The translations under genes and the position numbers were made by a program. A stretch of DNA of 50,790 nucleotides from the NCBI GenBank assembly GCA_038199375.1, contig JBBPZA010000122.1, positions 1 to 50,790 on the forward strand, given 5' to 3'. The stretch is from JBBPZA01 sp038199375. GTDB lineage: Bacteria; Actinomycetota; Thermoleophilia; Solirubrobacterales; Solirubrobacteraceae. The notes beneath the pieces were generated by a model, which saw only the letters and a list, made by a program, of their open reading frames with translations, made no database searches and had not been told where the DNA came from. Every line of letters starts with the position of its first letter. The stretch's first letter is position 1. Shown here piece by piece: positions 39,576 to 47,123 of the stretch.

Positions 39576-39938
39576 CTAGGCCGCGCGCGCCCTCGCCCGA
39601 TCGCGATAGAGCTTGTAGTCACCCCGGTCGGGACGCAGGCAGCAGGCCAGCGCGAGCGGCTTGCGCGCCTCGTCGTGGCGGCCGAGCTGCTGGAGGCTGC
39701 GCCCGAGGCAGAAGAGCGCGAAGTCGTTGGTCGGCGCTCGGTCGACGACGGCCTCGAACTCCGAAGCGGCCTCCGAGTAGCGGCCGGTGTGGAACAGCGC
39801 CCGCCCGAGCGCCTCGCGGATCGAGGTCTTGTCGGGCTCGAGCTCGCGGGCGCGGGCGAGCGGCACGGCGGCGGCATGATGGTCGCCCCGCTCGAGCAGT
39901 CGGGTGCCGCGCTTGTAGAGGTCGTAGACGCTTTCCAT
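39576..39938 (-). CDS. Tetratricopeptide repeat protein
   Basis: The 120-residue protein consists mainly of TPR helices: YDLYKRGTRLLERGDHHAAAVPLARARELEPDKTSIREALGRALFHTGRYSEAASEFEAVVDRAPTND shows two to three repeats, the last ending LGRHDEARKPLALACCLRPD. Such proteins are scaffolds; the partner is unknown. Start ATG at 39938; TAGAAT at 39947-39952 and an AGGGG before the ATG support it. It lies 11 bp after the transglutaminase gene and ends before the rimP terminator, so it may also be the last gene of the MoxR unit. Confidence 0.8.
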   Translation of the reverse strand: MESVYDLYKRGTRLLERGDHHAAAVPLARARELEPDKTSIREALGRALFHTGRYSEAASEFEAVVDRAPTNDFALFCLGRSLQQLGRHDEARKPLALACCLRPDRGDYKLYRDRARARAA

Positions 39939-39946
39939 ACCCCTGC

Positions 39947-39952
39947 ATTCTA
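39947..39952 (-). promoter_or_regulatory. -10 element before the TPR gene
   Basis: On the minus strand TAGAAT is followed by eight bases (containing AGGGG) and the ATG at 39938. It overlaps the end of the transglutaminase gene. Confidence 0.35.
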
Positions 39953-42250
39953 AGAGCTCGAGCGAACGTATCGGCGTCGCCCGAGGCGGGGCGGAAGCGC
40001 CCACAGCGCACGCAGCCGCCCCGCCGCCCCCAGGCCGCGTGCGAGCTCGCGTCGCAGGCCGGTGCGCTGGGCGGCGCTCGGTCCGGTCGCGTCGTGGCCG
40101 AAGCGCGCGTCGCGCAGCGCCCGTAGGTAGCCCGTCGCCTCCGGACTTCCGGCGAAGCGGCGCTCGAGCGCCTGAAGCGTGGTCTCGGGCGGGAGCGGCC
40201 GGCCGGTGCGCGCGAGCGCGAGCGCGAGCTCGGAGAGCAGCGGGTCACCGCCCGACGCGCGCCCCCATCCCCAGCGGCCGGCGAGCACGGCGAGGCCCGC
40301 CGCGATCGCCCCGACGACGGCGCCCAGCGCGAGCAGCCAGTGCCCGTCACCCCCCTCGTTGCCCTTTGCCTCGCGGCCGGCGGCCGCGCCGGGCTCGGGG
40401 GCGTCTCCTCGGGGCGGCGCGGCCGCCGAGGGGGTCTCTCCGGTAGGCGCCCGCGAGGAGGCCGGCGCCTCGGAGGGCGTCGGGTCGAAGGGCACCCACC
40501 CGATGCCCGGGAACCAGGCCTCGACCCACGAATGGGCGTCGAGATCGCGGACCACGTACTCGCCGCGGCGCTTGTCGAGCGTGCCCGGGGCAAACCCGGT
40601 CGCCACCCGGGCCGGCACCCCTCCCATCCTCAGCAGGAGGGCCATCGCCCCCGAGAACTGCTGGCAGTAGCCCTCGCGATCGCCGAACAGGAAGCTCTCG
40701 AGCGGGACGCGCCGCTCCGGCGGGCTCTCGGTGTAGCGAAAGCCGCGACCGAGGTGCTCCTCCACGCTGCGCACGAAGGCATACGGGGTGGCCGCGCCCG
40801 AGGCCAGACGCCGGGCCAAGGCCCAGCTTCGGCTGTAGGCCGATGCCGGCATGAGCCTCGCGGCACTGCGGGTCGCGGCGCCGGCGGCCTCGAGCACCGT
40901 CGGCTCGGAGCCGAACGGCGCAAAGGTCACCGGGACGTCGGGGCCGTTGGGGCCGGCCGGGCCGGGAACCTCGAGGGTCCTGTAGGCGGCCATGGATTGG
41001 GGGTAGTCCTCTCCCGCTCCGTCGAGCTCCTCGGCGCTCGGGTTCGGCACGTAGACCTGCGCGAAGTAGGCGTCGCCGCGCTCGAGCTCCCCGCCGACGA
41101 CGTAGGTGCCCGGGCTTCCCGACGGGACCGCCTGTCGGGGGGAGCGCAGGACATCGAGCGTCGTGCCGGCCCCGACGATCTCGCTCGTGCGCATGCCCGT
41201 GATGCGCACGCGGATCCGCTGCTCCCACTCCGGTCGCCGCATCGAGGCTTCGGGCAGCTCGAGGCCGGCCGACTGGCCGTCGAGCAGGCGCGTGCGCGTC
41301 CAGCGCACCCCGTCGAACCCGTCGAGGTTCTCGGCCTTCCAGTAGGCCGACCGGCGAGCGCGGACGCGGAGGACCTCGCGCCCGTCGCGCGACCAGCGGA
41401 TCGGGCCGTAGCTGTGCTGCCAGTCAAAGCGCGGGTCGGTCTCCTGCTCGAGCGACTGCGCGAAGGCCTCGTAGTCGATCGGCGGCGCATCGCGGTCGAG
41501 GGCGAGCGCGACGAGCAGCCCGGCCAGAAGGGCCGCCCCCGCCAGGCCCGCCGCAGCGCCCGCGCTGCGCGCGCGAACGCGGTCGAGCAGGAGGAAGGCG
41601 GCCAGCAGCACGGCGAAGGCGAGCCCGCGCAGGAACTGCCCGTCGTAATCGTTCGCGGTGGCGGGCACCGCGTAGAGCAGGCCGAGCGAGGCAATCGCCA
41701 GCGCGCGACTCGCGCCCCGGCCCCGAGGCCACAGCGCGGCGATCGCTCCGACCGCCAGCAGCAGGTCGCCGCCCAGGACGACCGTCCAGCGGAACCAAGG
41801 GTCCACGCCCGAGTAGGGGATGCGTACGCTCGGGATCGCGGCCACCGCGCGCCAGATCTCCGCCGACATCCCCTCCCAGGCCGCCGGCGCGAGCTGTCGA
41901 GCCGGGATGCCCGCGAGGAGGAACGCGGCAAACGCCGCGAGCGCGGCGGCGAGGACGGTCGCCAGGACGCCCCGAGCGCGTGACGAGCGAGCCCCTGGGG
42001 CCGACACCACCAGGCCCGCGGCCACGGCGACCCCGACCATCGCGAGCATCCGCCCCGCCGGTGCCGGCTCGAGCTGGCCGGCCCAGTGCAGCGCTCCGAA
42101 GGCGCCGAGCGCGCTCGTGGCGAGTGCCCGTGCGACCGGACGTGCAAGCAGCGGCCGGTCGACGATCCGGGGGGCGCCGCGACGGGAGGTGGGGTCGGGC
42201 GGCGGCGCGGGCTCGGCGCGCGCCGCAGGGGGAGCGGCGATCGCGCTCAC
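39950..42250 (-). CDS. Membrane-anchored transglutaminase-like protein (TgpA type)
   Basis: The 766-residue protein has about six N-terminal transmembrane helices (to ~residue 245). A large extracytoplasmic part follows with a transglutaminase-like domain: Cys in REGYCQQFSGAMALLLRMGGVPARVATGFAPG, His in DLDAHSWVEAWFPGIGWVPFDPTPSEAP with the Asp. A Pro/Ala linker, one more transmembrane helix (HWLLALGAVVGAIAAGLAVLAG) and a DUF4129-like C-terminus complete it. The family is usually next to MoxR ATPase and DUF58 genes, as here; its role is likely peptide or protein crosslinking or hydrolysis at the envelope. GTG at 42250 overlaps the DUF58 stop by 4 bp. Confidence 0.9.
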   Translation of the reverse strand: MSAIAAPPAARAEPAPPPDPTSRRGAPRIVDRPLLARPVARALATSALGAFGALHWAGQLEPAPAGRMLAMVGVAVAAGLVVSAPGARSSRARGVLATVLAAALAAFAAFLLAGIPARQLAPAAWEGMSAEIWRAVAAIPSVRIPYSGVDPWFRWTVVLGGDLLLAVGAIAALWPRGRGASRALAIASLGLLYAVPATANDYDGQFLRGLAFAVLLAAFLLLDRVRARSAGAAAGLAGAALLAGLLVALALDRDAPPIDYEAFAQSLEQETDPRFDWQHSYGPIRWSRDGREVLRVRARRSAYWKAENLDGFDGVRWTRTRLLDGQSAGLELPEASMRRPEWEQRIRVRITGMRTSEIVGAGTTLDVLRSPRQAVPSGSPGTYVVGGELERGDAYFAQVYVPNPSAEELDGAGEDYPQSMAAYRTLEVPGPAGPNGPDVPVTFAPFGSEPTVLEAAGAATRSAARLMPASAYSRSWALARRLASGAATPYAFVRSVEEHLGRGFRYTESPPERRVPLESFLFGDREGYCQQFSGAMALLLRMGGVPARVATGFAPGTLDKRRGEYVVRDLDAHSWVEAWFPGIGWVPFDPTPSEAPASSRAPTGETPSAAAPPRGDAPEPGAAAGREAKGNEGGDGHWLLALGAVVGAIAAGLAVLAGRWGWGRASGGDPLLSELALALARTGRPLPPETTLQALERRFAGSPEATGYLRALRDARFGHDATGPSAAQRTGLRRELARGLGAAGRLRALWALPPRLGRRRYVRSSS

Positions 42251-43326
42251 GCCGCTGCCTTTGCGTCGATGCGGCCGCTGTAGCCGTGGCAGCCCGCGAC
42301 CGTCAGGACGGCCTCTCTGCCGGCGAGCGGCCGCGGCACCACCAGGACGAGACGGGCGGCGGCCGAGCGCATCGCCTGCGGCGGCGGTCGGCGCAGCGGA
42401 CGAGCGGCCACGTAGAAGACGGGGCCCGTCCGCGCGCCCAGGGCCCCGAGCGACGGCGCCGGGCCGGGGCTCGCGAGAGCGAGGCGGACGTGGACGGCCG
42501 CCCAAGCCGACAGATCGGCGTCGACCGGCCGCGGTCGGCGCTCGCCGGGGAGGAGGATCGCGCATCCCCCGCGGCGCGCCAGCTCCAGGCACAGCGACCC
42601 AGCGGCTCGCACCGCCGCGTCGAGCTCCTGCTCCTCGCCGGGCCCCGATGCGTCGAGGACGACGAGCGGCCGCGCATCGGCGTCGGCGCGGAGATGTCGC
42701 TCGAGCAGCCCGGCCCCCCGTGCCAGCGCCGCCCAGTGGATCCGGGCGGCCGGCGCGCCCTCGCGGTAGGGGCGAAGCCCGTCGACTTCGGTCAGCGCCG
42801 CGCCCGCCTGAAGTGCGGCGAGCGCTCCGGGCCGCTCCTCCCCCCCGGTCGCGCCGGCCGCGAGGACCGGGAAGGTGGCGGGGAGGACGAGAAGCTCGAC
42901 GTCCTCGCCTCCGTGCACTTCGCGCCGGGCGAGGCCGAGCGGATCGCGGACGACGAGCGTTGCGCTGGGCAGCCGGTGCATTCCGCGCCTGGCAAAGCGC
43001 GCCTCGATGCGCACGATCGCGCGCCGCCGAAGCGCCCGCACCGGCGCCGGGGACGCAAGGAGAGAGTCGCGCACCTCGCCGCCGGGCCATGGCATCCACG
43101 ATCGAGCGACGATCCGCACCGGCAGCGGCTCCTCCTCGACGACCCGCCGCTCCCCCATCGAGCGCTCCACCGCGGCGCCGCGCGCCGCCGCGCTGACCCA
43201 AGCGAGGCAGCAGGCCGCGAGGATCGCCAGCCCGGCGCCGGCGACGAGCAGCGGCTCGGCGTCGAGCAGGAACCCGACGGAGGCGAGCAGGGCCCCGAGC
43301 GAGAGCGTCCCGGCGGCGGAGCGCAT
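42247..43326 (-). CDS. DUF58 domain-containing membrane protein
   Basis: The 359-residue protein has two N-terminal transmembrane helices (LSLGALLASVGFLLDAEPLLVAGAGLAILAACCLAW) and a DUF58/von Willebrand-like part with VDGLRPYREGAPAARIHWAALARGAGLLERHLRADADARPLVVLDAS, the conserved core of the family. The MIDAS-like DxS motif follows in LVVLDASGPGEEQELD. These proteins are partners of MoxR AAA ATPases. Start ATG at 43326; 43 bp after moxR. It overlaps the transglutaminase gene. Confidence 0.9.
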   Translation of the reverse strand: MRSAAGTLSLGALLASVGFLLDAEPLLVAGAGLAILAACCLAWVSAAARGAAVERSMGERRVVEEEPLPVRIVARSWMPWPGGEVRDSLLASPAPVRALRRRAIVRIEARFARRGMHRLPSATLVVRDPLGLARREVHGGEDVELLVLPATFPVLAAGATGGEERPGALAALQAGAALTEVDGLRPYREGAPAARIHWAALARGAGLLERHLRADADARPLVVLDASGPGEEQELDAAVRAAGSLCLELARRGGCAILLPGERRPRPVDADLSAWAAVHVRLALASPGPAPSLGALGARTGPVFYVAARPLRRPPPQAMRSAAARLVLVVPRPLAGREAVLTVAGCHGYSGRIDAKAAA

Positions 43327-43369
43327 CAGGCGCCGGCCGTCCCGGCGGCAGAGCGCGCCGCTCCAGCCA

Positions 43370-44347
43370 TCACAACGCCGGCGTCGCGGAGATCGCGTCG
43401 GCGACCACGTGCCGGCGCTGGTTCTCGGCCGCCTCGGGGGCGAGCACGAGACGGTGCGCGAGAACCGGCTGGGCGAGCGCCTGCACGTCGTCGGGCAGTG
43501 CGTGGTCGCGGCCGCGCAGCAGCGCACGGGCCTTTGCGGCGCGCAGGAGCAGGAGGCCCGCTCGCGGGCTCGCGCCGAGCTCGATGCGGGGGTCCGAGCG
43601 CGTCTGCTGGAGGACCGCGACCACGTAGTCGCGCAGCGCCTCGGAGGCGCGGACGCGGGTGGCCGCGGCCTGCGCGAGGAGGACGTCGGTGGCCGTCGCG
43701 ACCGGCTCGAGCTCTGAGACGCGGTCGCCGGCCTCGTGGGCGGCGAGCATTCCCGCCTCCGCGCTCGACGTCGGATAGCCGAGCGAGAGGCGGACCATGA
43801 ACCGGTCGAGCTGGGCTTCGGGGAGCGGGTAGGTGCCCTCGTACTCCACCGGGTTCTGAGTGGCGAGGACGACGAACGGCCGCGCGAGCTCGTGGGTGTG
43901 CTTGTCGACGGTGACGTGTCGCTCCTGCATGCACTCGAGCAGCCCGGACTGCGTCTTGGGCGAGGCCCGGTTGATCTCGTCCACGAGCACGACGTTGGCG
44001 AAGATCGGCCCCGGTCTGAACTCGAAGCGCTGCTCGCGCTGGTTGTAGACGTTGGTGCCCACGACGTCGGCCGGGAGCAGGTCGGTCGTGCACTGGACGC
44101 GGGCGAACTCCGCGTCGACCGACCGGGCGAGGGAGCGAGCCAGCGCGGTCTTGCCCACCCCGGGCGGATCTTCGATGAGGGCATGCCCCTCGCCGAGCAG
44201 CGCGATGATCAGCGCATCGAGCACCTCGTCGTCGACCTCGACGGCGCGGCGGATGTTCTCGGCGATCCGGCTCGCCACGGCGCCCGCGACATCGAGCTCC
44301 TCGCGCCCGACCCGCCCGAGGCCGGCCGGCTCGGTCGGCTCTGTCAC
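43370..44347 (-). CDS. MoxR-family AAA ATPase
   Basis: The 325-residue ATPase has Walker A IEDPPGVGKTALARSLA (60-70), Walker B VVLVDEINRA (119-127), sensor 1 in VLATQNPVEYEGTYPLPEAQLDRFM and a lid with RVRASEALRDYVVAVLQQTR, SPRAGLLLLRAAKARALLRGRDHALPDDVQALA. MoxR proteins act as chaperones that mature metal- or envelope-related complexes, with DUF58/vWA partners. The start at 44347 overlaps the coaBC stop by 4 bp, so the module MoxR-DUF58-transglutaminase is co-transcribed with coaBC. Confidence 0.94.
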   Translation of the reverse strand: MTEPTEPAGLGRVGREELDVAGAVASRIAENIRRAVEVDDEVLDALIIALLGEGHALIEDPPGVGKTALARSLARSVDAEFARVQCTTDLLPADVVGTNVYNQREQRFEFRPGPIFANVVLVDEINRASPKTQSGLLECMQERHVTVDKHTHELARPFVVLATQNPVEYEGTYPLPEAQLDRFMVRLSLGYPTSSAEAGMLAAHEAGDRVSELEPVATATDVLLAQAAATRVRASEALRDYVVAVLQQTRSDPRIELGASPRAGLLLLRAAKARALLRGRDHALPDDVQALAQPVLAHRLVLAPEAAENQRRHVVADAISATPAL

Positions 44348-45696
44348 GCCCTCGCCCGGGGCCGCGCTCGGACCTGCTCGACCTCGTCGAGGATGGCCGC
44401 CGCGACCTCCTCCTTCCTTCCCAGGGGGACCGACCGCCGCTCGCCCTCGCGCCCCACCAGCGTGACCTCGTTGTCGGCGACGTCGAAGCCGATGTCCGTG
44501 CGCGAGATGTCGTTGACCACGACGAGGTCAAGGGCCTTGCGCTCGAGCTTGGCCCGGCCCTGGGCCACGGCATCCTCACCGTGCTCGGCGGCGAAGCCGA
44601 CGAGCGTCTGGCCCGCCCGGCGACGCGCCGAGAGCGCCTCCAGGACGTCTTCGGTTCGCTCGAAGGCGATCTCGAGCCGCTCCGCGCGGTCCTTCTTGAG
44701 CTTGCCGACGGCCGCCCCGCCCCCGGCCGGGCGGTAGTCGGCGACCGCGGCCGCCATGAGCAGCACGTCGCAGTCCTCGAAGGCCGTCAGGCAGGCGGCC
44801 TGGAGCTGCGCTGCCGTCTGGACGTCGACCACGACCACGCGCGGGTTACGCGGCAGGGCCACGTTGGCGGCGACGACGGTCACCGCGGCTCCGCGCCGCG
44901 CCGCCTCGCCGGCCAGCGCCCATCCCATCCGCCCCGACGAGCGGTTTCCCACGTAGCGCACGCTGTCGATCGGCTCCTGCGTCCCGCCCGCGGTCACCAC
45001 CACGCGAAGTCCCACCCACGAGCCTGTCGCCGGCCCTCGCGGGTCGGCGCCGTTCTCCGCCGCCGGACCGGCCGGCGACCTGGCCGTCGGTGCCGTGGAC
45101 CCGCGGGCTCGCCCGCTCGCGCCCGCGGGCGCGAGCGCCTCGACCGCCGCGAGCAGCTCGGCCGGCTCGGGAAGGCGGCCGGCGCCCCACTCACCGCGGG
45201 AGGCGAGCGCACCCTCCGCGGGGTCGAGCACGGTGACCCCGCGCTCGCGCAGGAGCGCGAGGTTCGCCCGGGTCGCCGGGTGCGCGAGCATGTGGCTGTT
45301 CATCGCCGGCGCGACGGCGACGGGGCACGTCGCGGCGAGCGCCGCGGTGCTCAACAGGTCGTCGGCCAGGCCATGGGCCAGCTTGGCCAGGGTGTTGGCG
45401 GAGGCCGGAGCGACCAGGAGGACGTCGGCGTCGGCGACGACCTGGAGGTGGCTGATGGGGTCGTGGTCGGGCGCGGCCTGGTCGGGGAAGGCCCCCCGGG
45501 CGGGGTCGCGCTCCCACAGGTCGGAGAGGACGGGCGCGCCCGTGATACCCTCGAAGGAGGCGGCTCCCACGAAGCGCAGGCTCGCCTCCGTCTGGATCAC
45601 CCGGACGGCGTGGCCCGCCTGCGTGGCCAGCCGCGCCAGCTCGAGCGCCTTATAGGCGGCGATCCCGCCGCTGACTCCTAGCAGCAGGCGCGCCAT
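44344..45696 (-). CDS. coaBC: Bifunctional phosphopantothenoylcysteine decarboxylase/synthetase
   Basis: CoaBC makes 4'-phosphopantetheine for coenzyme A. The CoaC half has LLLGVSGGIAAYKALELARL, the catalytic His83 in DPISHLQVV, and VAPAMNSHM. The CoaB half has VVTAGGTQEPIDSVRYVGNRSSGRMGWALA and ends with VGFAAEHGEDAVAQGRAKLERKALDLVVVNDIS and LVGREGERRSVP. Length about 450 residues. ATG at 45696 follows a GTG at 45699; the Shine-Dalgarno AGGGA fits the ATG better (7 nt). A linker of about 45 residues, Pro/Ala-rich, joins the halves. rpoZ is 27 bp upstream. Confidence 0.96.
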   Translation of the reverse strand: MARLLLGVSGGIAAYKALELARLATQAGHAVRVIQTEASLRFVGAASFEGITGAPVLSDLWERDPARGAFPDQAAPDHDPISHLQVVADADVLLVAPASANTLAKLAHGLADDLLSTAALAATCPVAVAPAMNSHMLAHPATRANLALLRERGVTVLDPAEGALASRGEWGAGRLPEPAELLAAVEALAPAGASGRARGSTAPTARSPAGPAAENGADPRGPATGSWVGLRVVVTAGGTQEPIDSVRYVGNRSSGRMGWALAGEAARRGAAVTVVAANVALPRNPRVVVVDVQTAAQLQAACLTAFEDCDVLLMAAAVADYRPAGGGAAVGKLKKDRAERLEIAFERTEDVLEALSARRRAGQTLVGFAAEHGEDAVAQGRAKLERKALDLVVVNDISRTDIGFDVADNEVTLVGREGERRSVPLGRKEEVAAAILDEVEQVRARPRARA

Positions 45697-45723
45697 CACT
45701 CCGTCCCTGGAGCTTCCTTGCCC

Positions 45724-45951
45724 CTACCGGTAGCGGTACTTGATCTTGCCTGCGGCGACCTCTTCGAGGGCGATCGTCAGGTAGTTCTTGGAAGAGGTGT
45801 CGACCATCGGCGGCGGGAACTCGTCGAAGGTCCCCTCACCGAGGTTGTGGTAGTAGGAGTTGATCTGCCGCGCGCGCTTGGCGGCGACGAGGACGCTCGC
45901 GTAGTTCGAGTCCACATTGTCGAGCAGTCGGTCGATGCGCGGTGAGATCAC
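45724..45951 (-). CDS. rpoZ: RNA polymerase omega subunit
   Basis: Omega helps RNA polymerase assembly and in many bacteria carries part of a (p)ppGpp site. The 75-residue protein shows SPRIDRLLDNVDSNYASVLVAAKRARQINSYYHN and the actinobacterial ending KNYLTIALEEVAAGKIKYRY. GTG at 45951 overlaps the gmk stop by 4 bp. gmk-rpoZ-coaBC is the conserved order. Confidence 0.95.
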   Translation of the reverse strand: MISPRIDRLLDNVDSNYASVLVAAKRARQINSYYHNLGEGTFDEFPPPMVDTSSKNYLTIALEEVAAGKIKYRYR

Positions 45952-46553
45952 GGGCGGTCGGGCCTTTCCTCAGGGGAACTCGAATCCGGAGATCTGAGGG
46001 TAGCAACGGCCCCCTGCACGATCTCCGCCAGCCCGGCCACCGCCTCCTCGAGCCGATCGTTGACGACCACGTGGCCGAACTCGGGATGGGCGGCGAGCTC
46101 CTCGCGCGCGGTGCGCATCCGCGCCTCGATCTGCTCGGCGTCGTCGGTCCCCCGGCCGACGAGCCTGGCGCGCAGAGCCTCGATCGACGGGGGGGCGATG
46201 AACACCTGGACCGCGTCGGGCATCGCGACGCGCACCTGGCGCGCGCCCTGCACCTCGATCTCGAGCACGACCGGGACGCCCGCCTCCAGGCGTCGCTCCA
46301 GCTCCGAGCGCAGGGTCCCGTAGCGGCGGCCCGAGTAGCTCGCGTGCTCGACGAAGTCACCCGCACGCAGGCGCCGGTCGAACTCCTCGTCTGCGAGGAA
46401 GTGGTAGTCGACGCCGTCGCGCTCGCCGGGCCGCGGCGCCCTCGTGGTCGCCGAGACCGACAGCTCCACCTCGGGCACCCGCTCGAGCAGGCTGCGGATC
46501 AGTGTGCCCTTCCCCACCCCCGAGGGGCCGGTGATGACGAAGGCGGCTGGCAT
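45948..46553 (-). CDS. gmk: Guanylate kinase
   Basis: Gmk phosphorylates GMP to GDP. The 201-residue enzyme has P-loop FVITGPSGVGKGTLI, the GMP-binding SATTRAPRPGERDGVDYHFLADEEFDRRL, and VVLEIEVQGARQVR. The C-terminal ~20 residues are a polar extension. Start ATG at 46553; TAGGGT lies six bases upstream (46560-46565), so the mRNA is probably leaderless. A large inverted-repeat structure separates it from mihF. Confidence 0.96.
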   Translation of the reverse strand: MPAAFVITGPSGVGKGTLIRSLLERVPEVELSVSATTRAPRPGERDGVDYHFLADEEFDRRLRAGDFVEHASYSGRRYGTLRSELERRLEAGVPVVLEIEVQGARQVRVAMPDAVQVFIAPPSIEALRARLVGRGTDDAEQIEARMRTAREELAAHPEFGHVVVNDRLEEAVAGLAEIVQGAVATLRSPDSSSPEERPDRP

Positions 46554-46559
46554 CAGCCG

Positions 46560-46565
46560 ACCCTA
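46560..46565 (-). promoter_or_regulatory. -10 element of the leaderless gmk promoter
   Basis: On the minus strand TAGGGT is followed by CGGCTG and ATG at 46553. The -35 region would fall inside the lower arm of the inverted-repeat structure at 46579-46679. Confidence 0.45.
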
Positions 46566-46578
46566 GAGAACGGATAGG

Positions 46579-46679
46579 CGGACGTCGCGAATCGTCGCTG
46601 GCAAGGACGCAGGGGGAGGGACAGTGCTTTGCACGGACCTCCCCCGAGGACACAGCCAGCGGCGATCGCGCGGCGTCCG
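46579..46679. repeat. ~100-nt long imperfect inverted repeat (structured element) between mihF and gmk
   Basis: From outside inward the arms pair as CGGACG/CGTCCG (46579-46584 with 46674-46679), CGCG/CGCG with one bulged A, then 12 bp at 46591-46602 with 46655-46666 (one G-U on the plus strand). A 9x9 internal loop follows in which both sides contain AGGAC, then GGGGGAGG/CCTCCCCC (46612-46619 with 46638-46645). GTGC-TTT-GCAC closes the tip. It lies between the mihF stop and the gmk promoter. There is no U-run. It may be a terminator, a protein-binding cruciform, a leader or a small RNA; the plus strand pairs slightly better. Confidence 0.65.
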
Positions 46680-46680
46680 G

Positions 46681-47022
46681 CTAGCGGCGGAGCATGGCTA
46701 CGAGCTCAGACCGCTGCCGTTCCGAGAGCCCGCCGAAAGTCTTGCTCGGAGAGATACGGCACTGCCCGAGGACCTTGTTGACCTTCACGCGCCCGTACTT
46801 CGGAACGGCAAGCAGCATGTCGAAGACCTTCGCGGTCTCGAGATATTCGGGCGGGTTGAGCAGGAGTTGCTGGATAGACTCGCGGCCCGCCTTCAGATCG
46901 CGCTTCAGCTTCGCCCGACGGGTACGAATCTCGTTGGCGCGCTGCAGCGCGGCCATCCGCTGACCCAGCGAGCGCTCGGGTGCCACGGAGGACTTGGGCT
47001 CGGTCTCGGTGGCCACCGGCAT
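46681..47022 (-). CDS. mihF: Actinobacterial integration host factor (mIHF)
   Basis: mIHF is an essential nucleoid protein of actinobacteria that binds and bends DNA. The 113-residue sequence has the family core MAALQRANEIRTRRAKLKRDLKAGRESIQQLLLNPPEYLETAKVFDMLLAVPKYGRVKVNKVLGQCRISPSKTFGGLSERQR, with the H2TH-like region GRVKVNKVL. Start ATG at 47022 is preceded by TAGACT and six bases, another leaderless arrangement. The first ~18 residues are a polar tail. mihF-gmk-rpoZ-coaBC is the standard actinobacterial order. Confidence 0.95.
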   Translation of the reverse strand: MPVATETEPKSSVAPERSLGQRMAALQRANEIRTRRAKLKRDLKAGRESIQQLLLNPPEYLETAKVFDMLLAVPKYGRVKVNKVLGQCRISPSKTFGGLSERQRSELVAMLRR

Positions 47023-47028
47023 CGGGCG

Positions 47029-47034
47029 AGTCTA
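47029..47034 (-). promoter_or_regulatory. -10 element of the mihF promoter
   Basis: On the minus strand TAGACT is followed by CGCCCG and the ATG at 47022. The -35 position falls in the inverted repeat at 47041-47066. Confidence 0.45.
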
Positions 47035-47040
47035 CATATC

Positions 47041-47066
47041 CCCGGACGCCGTGCAAGGCGTCCGGG
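47041..47066. repeat. Perfect 10-bp inverted repeat upstream of mihF
   Basis: CCCGGACGCC and GGCGTCCGGG pair exactly around a 6-base loop, 19-44 bp upstream of the mihF start and downstream of pyrD. It could terminate the pyr transcript (no clear U-run) or be an operator overlapping the mihF -35. The 9-mer GGCGTCCGG is found again at 46672-46680, at the other end of mihF. Confidence 0.55.
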
Positions 47067-47123
47067 CGAATTCAGTTAGACCTCAACCTGAGGTGGAGGA
47101 CACGACCGCCCGAAAATGCCGCA

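Noticed and set aside
41980..43800. 606-codon plus-strand frame across the DUF58 and transglutaminase genes
   Set aside because: Antisense to two genes with clear families and overlapping starts; composition is Arg/Pro-rich without structure.
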